A stretch of 64,000 bases of DNA from Roseiconus nitratireducens (GTDB lineage Bacteria; Planctomycetota; Planctomycetia; Pirellulales; Pirellulaceae): NCBI RefSeq assembly GCF_008629675.1, contig NZ_VWOX01000008.1, forward strand, positions 62,001 to 126,000, written 5' to 3'. The notes beneath the pieces are model-generated. The model was not told the origin of the DNA, searched no databases, and saw only the letters and a list, made by a program, of their open reading frames with translations. Of this stretch, positions 26,822 through 38,800 are shown piece after piece (positions within the stretch are counted from its first letter, which is position 1; every line of letters starts with the position of its first letter). Position numbers and translations under genes: made by a program.

Positions 26822-29800
26822 TCAGAACAGCTTGCGTTCCCCTCCCGCAAGCTCCCTGATCGCTTCGTCGTTTGCTTCGAACAGCCGGACACGCGACCGC
26901 ACGATGTCGGACCTGACGTGGGCACTGGCAAGTTGATCCGACCAAATGTCATTCAGGTCTTCTGGCGATGCGTCGGCGGGAACCAACCAGGATGTCTTTT
27001 GGTCGGACGACGAGTCGGAGAGGGGCAAAACGGAATGCGGACTGCGGGGCGAATCCAAATTGCCGGTCACGGAAGAGGGAGTTCCCGACGAAAACTGGGT
27101 TGTCATCATTTCACCTTCCAACTCCGCCAAGGCGGCCAATCGATTGATCACCTGCAACGCGTCAATCGGCGAAACCACCCCGTCACCATTGACGTCAAAA
27201 TAGAACGGTGGTCGGACCGTGGACGTGATGTTGTACAACAAGCCTGTTTCGGCAACGTGCACGGTCGGGTTGCCGAGTTGATTGATTACGACAAGTGCGT
27301 CAAGTGGCGACACGGTACCGGAATCATTGACATCAAAACGATTGACCGGGTTCTGCCAGCTCGCGGGCAATCCGGCATCCAGATTCAAGTTGCTTATCTT
27401 GACTTGGCTATTGTCGTCGCCAAATCCGATCAAGTCGAATGCGAGGGTCGTCGTTTGTCGCGACAGATCGGCGGGAAGTGAAATCGTGACATCAATCGGT
27501 TGCGAAAGATCGATGATCTGCCCGCTGCTGACCCCCTCGATGCTTACTCGCGACGAGAAGTAAACGGTGCCGTCGGCTTGAACATTCAGCAAAAAATCAC
27601 CACCGGTGAGCCCGTCCGCTGCCTGATCAATCGACGCGAACTCGCTCGTCAGCAGCGCAACTTCGAACGCTTCGGACGGATGAAGCCCATTTGCGATGTC
27701 CAAGTTGATGCCACCGAGGGTGAACTCAATGCTTGTGGCCCCGTGCGGAACGATAAAGGTTTGCGAAAGGTCACCAATCAAGCCGACAGTTTCGTGGATT
27801 GTTGCGACACCATCGTTGATTGTCACATCTCCCACGGTGCGCCATCCGAATCCCGAATCGGTCGCGTCGCCGACCTGGAAATCCTGGTTGGTGATTCCCG
27901 CGGACAGCCCCGCTGCAATGGTGGTCGATGCACCGCTGGTGATAGCCACGAATCCTTGGTTGGCGGAAAGTGGAAGCAATTCGCCGCCGACCATGCCGGT
28001 GGCGTGCGCGTCGTGCGCGGCCCGCAGAATCTCCAAATCGATCCGGCTGGGAACCTTGCGTAACCCGGGACGCAGCACCGGATTAAGAAGATCAAATGGC
28101 CGATCTCCGGTTGCGACGTGATCCAAATCATTCTGCAACCGGATCGGTCCTTCGCTGGTCGAGATGGTTGCGTTACCCGAATCGAAATCGATCAGAGACG
28201 CAAACCCGGCAAAGTTATCCGTGAATCCGGACAGGTGCCCGACTTCGTGCATCAATAACGTTAGCAGGTCGTAGCGAGATTCTCCCGGTCGTCCGAGCGC
28301 CTGACCGTCGTTGTAGACTCGCGTGAATTCGGAGTCTTCATCCGGAGTCTCGTCGACGAACCATCCGTGTCCATCCGCATCGATGTCGACCGTGATCGTA
28401 CCGGCGACCGGCACACCGTCATCGCTCCACGCGGTAATATCCGCGGTCCCCAGATATCCGATCGGCAAATCACGTGTCTGAATAGTGATCTCAGGGATAT
28501 CGAAAGAAACATCGAAACGGCCCACGGCTGCGGCGAGCATCTGATCCAATGTCGCCTGCGTGAGTTCAGCCGTCGCAGGCGTCGACGCAGGGACGGGAAT
28601 ACTTTCAGCGGTCGATTCCGGTGAACTCTGCAATCCGGTGCCCGCGACGAACTGACGTCGTATCTCCAAATCGTAACCGGTGCTGTAAGCCAAGCGGGTG
28701 GCGCCGAGCACGGCTACAAAGTATTCTCCCGCCGGCAGCGCGGCCAGTGACAGCGCCTTTCCATCCCGAGTCGACGCGCTGGACCGCACCAAAAACTCGT
28801 CGGAATCGAACAGGACAAGTTCTAGATCGCCTTCATCAAAGTCGTAGGCGATCTCCACGGAATCTCGAGACGTGCCCAGCGCGAACAAGTCAATCTTGAA
28901 GACGTCAATGTCGTCCCCGGACATCGTCAGACCGGAATAGTTGACGACCGACTGATCCATTGGAACCGACTCGGCTGTGACGACCGCGTCATTGGGCTCG
29001 AATGCATCCGCCGCCGGAGCAATGTAAAAACGGGTTGCCGCGGAGAGATTATCAGATTCAGCCGTTTCGCCCAACAATGACGCGGAGTCGACCGTTGCGG
29101 AGATCTGGTAGATTCCACCTGGAAAATTTTCCGGAATGAAGAAGTCGACGGGAACCTCCGCATAGTCGCCCGCCGCAATCGCGGGGACATCGACGGTGAT
29201 GTCCAACCGATCCGATCCGGCTTCCTCCACGGAGGAAACGTGCACGATCATCTGCGTCGCTCCCGCGTCGGCCTCCCCAGAATTGTTGACGCGTACGAAA
29301 GAGCTCACCGGATCGCCGCTTGCGTACAGCTCCTGTGAGAGACCGGGCGGATTCGCGATCAGATTAGGGCCAATGGATGAACGAGCGTCCCACCGGATTC
29401 GGTAATTCACACCCGCGAAGGAGTCGTCAACTGAATCCTTCAAGCGGTTTGGGCTGGTACTGATCTGCAACAGGTAATCTCCCGCGGGACGCCCGCTCAG
29501 ATCGATGAACCGATCTGGCCCGCTAGTCAAGCGATCGACGATCGTCCCGGAAGCATCGATCAAATCCACGAAGAGCAAATCAACTTGATTCCCGACCACT
29601 GAGATCGACGTGCCCGCATCCGGGTCGGAGGGAAGATTGAACGCAAAGAGATCAAAATCGAGGGGAGAGGAAATCGAAACGCCGCTCAGCTCTCCGGGCG
29701 ACGTGAGCCGCCCCAGGTCGTTCAGTTGGTTGAGACGTTCGCGTTGTTCCAAGGCATCGGCCTTGGGAAGCACCGCCACATAGAATGTTTCGACCACGGT

Positions 29801-32800
29801 GTGCTGTGCCCCGTTCGCGCCGGTTGCAACAAGTTCGATTTCAATGTCGGCGAATTGATTCGCAATTTCTTGAGGGATTTCGATGGCCAACTGCGTTTCC
29901 AAAACCGTCGCTCCCTTGACCGGGCCGAGATCTTGCTGCTGCTGCGACACGCTTTGCCCGTCGACCGAAATGGTCACCGTCGCTTTGATTGCCTCTGCGT
30001 CGGATCCAAAATTCAACACTTGGATCGGCATCGGATAGTCAATCTCCGGGTAAACGGGAACTCCGCGTGCCGGAGGCGTGAGTGAGAGAATTGGCGCGGT
30101 CGACTTCCGTCCGCCGACGAATTTCAACTCATACTCACCCGCTCGGTCTCCATACAGATGGATCGTATATTCGTTTGCCGGGATTCCCTCGAGCGAAAGG
30201 GCGGTTTCCGGGACTCCACGACTGGTTGTCGGAAACGCGCGTCGGATCACGTCGCCGGCGTCATCAATCAATTGGATCGTCGGTGCAACACCGTCGAAGC
30301 CGGTTGCGACCAGACTCTCGAATTCGCCGTCATGATAAAAACGATAAAAATCATCGTCACCCGCTCGGCTGATGTTGAGATCGCTGACCACCGAGTTCGG
30401 ATTCGGCTTGAGCAGATGGACTGATCCCGTGATCGAGTCGTTGGGCTCAAGCGGATCGGGAAGCAGCCCCACTTCGATCGTTTTGAATGTCGTGTCGTTG
30501 TCCCGGTTGGTCTGGGGCACGCGACGATACGGATCAACGATCACCCCCACCGCAAAACTGTCGAGCGACTTGCTGCCAACTTCGCCCACAACCGTCACGG
30601 TGTGACGTTCCCCGGGAGCGAGGGCGGGAATTGTTGCAACGGGTGCGAGCATTGCATCCGACAGATCGATCTGCGCGTCGCGAGACATGACGGTGCGAGC
30701 AATCGTCTCAGCGGTCGGCTGGTCTCCCGCGTTGGTCACCGTGTAAGTAATGATCGTTTTCTGATCGGTGTAAACAAAAGACTCGATGTCGTGCAGATCG
30801 ACGATCAGATCGGGCCCAAGGCTATCCGGACCTGTAACCTCCAGTTCGAAACCGCCGTTGTCGACGGGAGTCTTAGGATCTTCAGCATTTCCGTGGATGA
30901 CGATACCAAATGAACCGGCTTCGATACCGGCCAAGGGAATCGTCAACTCGCCCTGACCCTGAACGGTTGCCAGCACCAGGTCGTTGACTCCGAGCAACGA
31001 GATCGCCCAATCGATTTGCCCGCTCTCTGGCCGAAAGACGACCGAATGCTCGTCGGTCGCTTCAGCAACCTGATGAAAACGCACCAGATCGAGAGAATCG
31101 ATCGAGTCGACCGCGTTGGGATCAATCGACCCTTGGTAGTGAATTGGGGAAGCAGAACTGCCGATGTAGTTGAAAGTTTCTTCGATTGCCGTCAACGCCA
31201 ATTGATCCGCACGGTAAGCGGGTTCCGTCGCATCGTCGGGAGAATAAGTACCGTCATGATCATCGGAAGTGTCGACGAACGGATCGGCCCATCCACTAGT
31301 TGCCAGCGTTTGTCTCTCTCCTTCATTGCCTGGTTCCGACGTCAGGGCAATGCCCAATGCCGATCGAACTTTGTCCAGCAGGACAAACTTGTAGCTTTCC
31401 GTATCAAGAATATTTGATGCCTGGACAATCGGAACGTTGATCAGGTTGAACGGCCGATTCAGGACGATCAGTGTGCCCGTGGCGCCGATTGCGAGCGAAA
31501 CGGGCGGCAACTGGACATTTTCACCCGATTCAAATAGCCGGCCAGCCAACTGAGCCTGCAGATCCGCGCCCAGAGTCGCCGCGCCGAAGGCAAGCGACCC
31601 GACCAATCCCCCGCTGATCTGGAACTCCAGGTCCAGAGCAAACTTTGGGGATTGCAATTGAGGCATTCCGTTCAACACGCTGTACGCAAATTCCACGTTC
31701 GGCTTGACCACCGCGGCAACCGAACCAACCAAATCCGCAGTGACCGGAATCGGCCCCCAAAAGCCGCCGGCGATCGTCTTGCTGACTTCACCGGTGAGCG
31801 TAATCGGCACTTCGATGTTGACCGCCATGCCGCCAACATCTTTCAAGGTCAGATCGGAATTGGTCTCGAACGGTGTGACTTTGAATTGTGTCTTCGGCTT
31901 GATCTTGCCGTACTTCAATTTCTCGCCGCTCGCACCGGTCAATCCGTCCAGGAATCCAACCGGTCCTTTCAGCGGACCCGTTCTCAAGTAATGCGCACCG
32001 AACTGTTTTCCTCGATCCGATTCGGCAAAGTCCCGGATCCCCTGAACGGTCTTCTTGATCCGGCTATCGTCGGGCGACCGGGTCCGAGAGAACAGATCTT
32101 TCGTGTAGTCGACAGCGGTTCCACCGACGCCCGGCGAAACCGTCCGCACGACCTCTTCTCCCAACTTGAGTGCAGAGTTCACCTCATGATTGAAGACCGC
32201 CTTGCCATCGCTGATGATGTTCTCAATCGACTGATTCAGCTGCGGGTCGGTATCGAAAAATCCGGTCCCGGTGCCCGGGTCCGTCGACCGCGTGAGATTG
32301 ACGCGAAGCGTTTGTCCCGCCGACTTGTACAGATTGGTATCAGCCCTCGTCGGGCTGGGGGCACTCGAACTGCCCTGATATTGCCCCACGCTGATCTGGC
32401 TCAGGAACAACGTGTTGATAAAGTTAAACACCTTACCGCTCAACTGCTGATCGACATCCATCGGGACCATCAGATCGATATCGCCGAACTTGCTAGAGAG
32501 ATAGTCAGGCAGAAAATCGAACAGGGTCGTTGACATGTAGGGACCACTTCGCCATTCCGATGAGACGCCCTTGAGATCAAATGCAAAGGCAGTCGCGACG
32601 CCCGTGGAAAACCCGATCGACTCGCTATTGAAGATCGGAACGTTCGCCGGCATTTGGAAAGAATCGCCGTAGAACTCTTCGTGACGCGAAATCACGTACT
32701 TATCGATCAAGACGTCGAAACTGACTTTCGTCCGAACCTTGTCGTTTTCTTGCAACCAAGGCGGTAGCGGAATGGTTTCCACCGAGTACTCAAACGAGGT

Positions 32801-35800
32801 TTCGTTTCCGTCGGCCGTCCCGATCAGCACATGAAGCGTTGGGTCTTCAAGGAATGCCAAATCGGCAAGCTTCGCCTCAAAGACACTCGTGCCCAACCGC
32901 TCAAACGGCGTCTCGCGTGCCGCAGCGCCGGCTTCCTCCAGCGAAAGTCCGTGCGGCGTGACGAACAATTTTGCGTAGTCCACGCGGCCGCGAATTCGAC
33001 TGGTGTTCAGCGTGAAGGTTTGAATGAAGACAACATCTTCGATGTACTGGCCAAAAACGAGCGGGTCTTCGTTGCCATCGTATTCGGCAACCAAATCAAC
33101 CAGCGTCGGCTTGAACGATGCAAAATTGTTGCTCTCACTACGCTCCTCATCGTTCGTATCGGAGGAATCGATGTGGATGACGAAAAATGGCCGCTGATCG
33201 AGTTGCTCGAGCGACGCGTGAGGAATTGCCAAACGGATCGTGTGGTCGGTCGGTGACAGACGACTCGAATCATTGATGAAGAAGGTTTCGATGACGACGT
33301 CCGGCAGCATCCCGCTTGGTCCGGAAACATCGAATTGATCGTCGTCCGAAGCTACCAAAGTGATTTGAAACGGCTTGGCCTCTTCGCCGCGAATGGTGTA
33401 GTGAATCTGGATGCCATCCAACAAATCATCGATGGCATCGGTTTGATTGACGTGCTGCGCGATCAAATCGGCCGGTTGAGTGGGTCCGCCGTCCAATCCC
33501 GAGGGAAGTTTTCCGGTGGGAATGGATCCGCGAAGGAAGTTGCCGGTTGACAGCCGGACCTCCTGAATCGTGAACTCTTCCAGCAATCGATCGCGTGCGG
33601 CCTCATTGCCGGCGGCACCCAGTGTCGAATTCCGGGCATCCGTTGGGTTTCTGAGAATCCCTTCGATCAGGGTCTCCATTGGCTGCACGGGTTGCACCAG
33701 CGCTCCCGGATTCGATCCGGCAAGAATTCTCAGCCCCGCCAGCAGGATGCCGTAGTCATAGACCAAGACTTGATGAACGCCCTTGAAGGTTGCCAGGATC
33801 GTGTTGTTATCGGATCCCATCTCGATTTGATCGGGCCAAGAGTAGGGAACCTTCTGAGTCGCACCGACAAAAAACGGCTCACTGCTCTTGGGGTTGGCCA
33901 GGATTCCGATGTTGCCACCGCCACCGAACTCCGGTGAACTCGCAATCGCTTGTGGGCCGTTGTAGGTTTGGTTCATCAGAACAAACGCCAATTCATGAAT
34001 CACCTTGCCCGTTCCCGCGATCGGGATCGGCTCTCCCAGCGGCGGAGCCATCGTGAAATCTTCGGGTGAATCGATCGAGAACAGCGACTGTTGGATGAAT
34101 CGGAACGCGGCATCGCGTCCTCCGATCGAGAAGTTGACGTCCGGAGGCAAGACTCCTTCGTTGGGTCTCAACTCGGTCGGCACACGCTTGGATACCGTCG
34201 CTCGCCTCGCGTCGACATACTGCACCGATTCACCCCCACGAGCCGCGATTGCGAATGTTGCCGCACCGATGTTCTCAATCCCAAAGGGTTTGGGATCCGT
34301 CTGCACGATGTTGACATCTTCCGATTCAAATCGGGGGAGCCCAAAGACTTGGAATTCCCGAACGTAGTCGTTGCCCAGATCGATGATGATGCTGCCGCCG
34401 ACGGGCGCTCCAAAATCCGCTCCCGCCCAGGACGATTCTCCCGGTGTGTTGATGACCAGGTACCGACCGTCTTCACTAAACTCGGCATCGGTGAGCGCGC
34501 GAATGGGACCGGCCCCACCGATCCTGGCGAGAAGTGAATCTTCCGGGTCGAGTGATTGCTCGACATACCTCGAGTCCGGCTTCGTCGTGTCCGTGTTGAA
34601 CCAGGCGATGTTCGCACCGGATCGATCGGTGGCGATGCCGAGTGGAAGCACCGGGTGAATCGCGATGTAATAGGGTCGGAACGAACTGAGCGTCTGACCG
34701 GTGGAAAGTTGCACTGCCGGGGAAATCCGCTGCAACCCCGGAGCGTTTGGGTCGTTGTCGACTTCTTGCAATGTCAGCAGATCAATCACCGAGATTGTGC
34801 CATCGCCGGTATTCGCAACAAAGGCCAGCCTGCCGTCGGGGGTAATGGCCACATCGGAAGGATTCTTGCCGACCGGGATCTGCGCCACGATCGGGTTCAA
34901 CAACGTCGTGCTCTCCACGATCGGCGGAACGACCACACCACCTTGACGTTGCTCGCGACGCTCCTGCGTCACGTTCAACTCGATCAATTCGCGGTTGTAG
35001 GCTGCAAAATCGATCCGACGGTTCTCGGGAACCCGACCGCTAAATTGCACATCCAGAATCGAAACGGTGTCGCTCTGCGTATTCGCCACGGCGCCGAAGT
35101 ACGGCGAATCCAGTTCAACGAGCGTCGCTTGCCCTTTGACAACTTCGTTGACGATCACCATGTCTCCACCCGGCACCGGCAGCAGCACACTGCGAGACGC
35201 ATCCACCCGAATCGAGGCCCCGCCCACCGCGATCCCCGCGGGGGGAATCACCCGAAGCTCTGTTTCCGAGGCGGACAGGATCGTGCCCAGCCGATTGCCG
35301 AGTGACCCCGGATCAGATTCGTCCAATCGATCGTCTAAAAAGACGACGCGATTTCTTTCGGCAACCTGCTCGAACCGCTCGCCGCGCAGGGTCAACACGG
35401 GGGCGTAGACGTTGTCGGATACCGCGGCAAAATCGTACGAAATGGAATCCACGACTGCCTGTCGGCTGGAGGCCGCGGGCGGATTCGTCTCGATGACCTG
35501 GCTGGAGACACTGCCGGGAGAGTAGGGAGCTCCGAACACCGTCGTTTCAAACGACAAGGGCGAATCGAAGCTGCGAATACTGACGGAATAATCCGGAGCC
35601 GGTATCGGCAAAAAGATGTCGCCGATCAAGCCGGGAACCGCATAGAAAGGTCGCCCGCTGGCCGGCTCGACTTCCACGTAACGTCCCCGAGACTCGGAGA
35701 GCCCCAGCGCCGTCGTGATTCCGATCGCGGCACCGGCAATCGTCCCCGATCCCAGCCCCGCACTGACGAGAAACAACCCGGTGGCGTTGATCGCAGGATT

Positions 35801-38800
35801 CGGAGGACTCGTTGAATACGCTCTCCCGTCCTCGCCGACCACCATCGAATCAATCAGCTGCCAGGCGGTTTCAAACGATTGCGTCTCTAGATTGTAAAAC
35901 TGGCTTTCCCGGAACAAGAACATGGAGTCGCCCGGATCGGTGCCGGGCGCCGCGGGCGTGCTCAACGACAATCCGGCGGCCGGGTCGTTTCCATCCAGTT
36001 CCAGGCGGAAGCCAAGACTCATCCCGAAGCCTTCCGGTGCTTCGTCGAAGAACTCACCCGCACCGACTTCCGTCACCGCAACGGCCGTGGCTTCGGAGAA
36101 AACATTTGGGCCGACGCCGACGATGATTTGTCCGTCATCGGTCGCGACCAACCCTCCCGCTTGATCGACGATCGTCGGCCCCAAGGACGGCGTGTCGACC
36201 AGAATCTGAGCGACCAGCGACACACCATTGCGAATCACGGTCACTTGCGTCGTTCCCGCGGCACTTGGGGTGAACAGTCCGTCCGAGTTGATGCTGCCGA
36301 TCGTCGGATCAGCAACAACGTAGTGGGTGTCGGGATCGGCCGCGCGGTCGGCCACGCTGCCATCGGGCAGACGCTCCCGGACAAAGAATTGTCTCGTTTG
36401 CCCAAGTTCTAACGCGTAGCGGGTGGGGTAGATGTCAAAGGTCGTCAAGGCATCACTGACGCCGACGCGAAGACTTGTTGCAGCCGTGATCCCGAACGCG
36501 GTCGCGGCCAGGAACCCCGTACCGACTTCCAACCCGCCCACCGCACCGTTGGGGGTCACGACCGCAAAGGCCCCCGAAACGTCGTAGAACACTGACGTTG
36601 CAGGTAGATCGAACTCCGTTCCGTCCTCAAGGATCGCAACGACTTCGACCGACGAAGCATCACCAACAGCGATGGAAATGTCGCCACTGCGAATTGACAA
36701 CTCCGTCACCTCGCGGGAATCAACGGAGATTGTGATCTCTCCGACGTTGGAGCGTCCCAACAAATCCTGGGCGGTGTACTGAATCACTCCTCCCGATCCG
36801 TCGTCCGGATCGAACCACACGGTCGATCCGTTGGCAAGTAGTTGAGCCGTTCCGCCGCTGACCGAAAGGATCTGGTAATCCAACGGAGAGCCTTCCGGAT
36901 CGTTGACGAGCCCGCGGAGGTCGATCTCGATCGGAACGGAGGGAAGTGTCACAACCGCTTGGTGGAATACCTCCGGCGGTGCATCCGCGACGAATCCAAA
37001 ATTGGCCTGCTGCAATTGCACGTCCGTTTGATCGATGACACCATCGCGATTAACGTCCGCAGCGACGCGATAACCCGGGTCACCGGGAACACGTCCCAAC
37101 TGGCCGCCCATCGTTGCGATATCCGTTGCGTCGACGTCGCCGTCATCATCCAAGTCGCCTGCCAGGTAGACGTCGATGGCGTAGCCACCGGTTGAGTCGA
37201 GTCCAGCCAATTCCACCACGAACGAATTCTCGGAACCGATCGCAAAAAGGGAAGAGGCAAAACCGGACCGCTGTTGCAATTGCTGTCCCGCGGTCCCCAA
37301 CCCGACCGGCGGTGACGGATCTAGCCCGCCGCTACCGGCGATCGCGACGCCGACCAACACCACCCCGGAATTGCTGGTGGCCAGTTCTTCAGCCGTCAAG
37401 AACCATGCGACGGCATCGCTTTCACCCGCACCCAAATCTCCCGACTCCGCCGAGAGCAGCGCGCTACGAAGCCCTCCCAGGAAAGCGCTGACCGAACGAG
37501 TCGATTCGAGAGCGCCAGAAGTGTCATACCGCACCAGCTGACTCTGCCCGGATTGTTCCGACAGAATCCTTGTCAGCTTGCCCTCGTATTCGAACACAGT
37601 GCGTATCGCACCATCGCCCAGGGCCGCCAGGTGTCCCAGCGCGTCGTATCGTAAATTCGTCGCAACGGAATCGATTCCAAGCAACGAAGTGATCCGTCCG
37701 GAATCGTCGCGACGAATGGTCAAACGTGAACCGTCATCGGAGACCGCTTCTCCGCCAAACCAATCGATGTGGTCCGTGCCGTTGCTGATTCCCGTCAATC
37801 CGCCATCGGCTGCGTAGTGATAAGTCTGGCCCGAGCCATCGGTCAAACGGATCGCCGAACCGCCCCCGCCAAAGTTTTCGGTCGAGAATGGCAAGCCGGC
37901 CGCGACGTCGTAGTAGGCACCATCGGCTTGCTGCAAAACCATCGGTGCGGTTTGGAGCGTCCAACCGGTGCCCTCCGCTTGCACCCAACGCGGCAGGAAC
38001 ACCGCACCGTCGCCGCCGGTGCCGGCGACTTGAGTCGGTCGAAACTCATAGACCAGGTCCGATCCGTCGGGGGCAATCAAATGCAGAAGACTACCCTCCC
38101 GCAACGTCTCGGTTTCGCCGCCGACCGGTGCAGCGGTCAAGCTGATCGGTGCGGCATTCAACATCGGCCACGACCAGCCCTCACCAAAATCTTCGCCCAA
38201 CGCTCCATCAGAACTTCGATAACGTAGCAACAGCGGAACCTGAATGTCGCCAAAGTCGAGCAACCGGTCGATCGCGTCGAACGCATAGATTCCGTCATGC
38301 GAATCGGGAAGAACCTGAATTCGCTTGCTCGTTCGCGAACGGCGTCCGCTGATGTCGGCCGCCGACAGGGTCAATTCGTAAACGCCTGCCGACAGCTGTG
38401 ACGCGGGAATCACTCCGCCGTCAAGCGATTGCCCAGTCGAGACCCCTGATCCAATGGAACGCGTTGTGCCGTCACGCAGGTTCTTCAGCGTCAGTGCCCA
38501 AGAATCGAGATTTCGATCATGCACATCAATGGACACACTCTGCGAACTCACAATCGTCGCGGCGGCCACCAGATTGATACTGACTTGCGGCGGAACATTA
38601 TCCGTCGGATCGCGAACCAAAACGGCTGTCGTGATGACCGTGGTGCGACCTTGAACGTCGGTTGCTTCAGCGACGACCTCATAGCGTCCCGGGTGCGGAG
38701 GAGTGAAGAAGCCGCGGCCCAGCGTATCAAGCGGCAATTCGGTTCCATCGACCAAAACGGAAAACGATTCGATCGGAGCGACTCCTGACCCAACCGGTTG

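Noticed and set aside
31652..32533. 293-codon plus-strand open frame inside the giant gene
   Set aside because: It is antisense to the continuous giant frame and shows no domain; many similar shadows occur along the gene.
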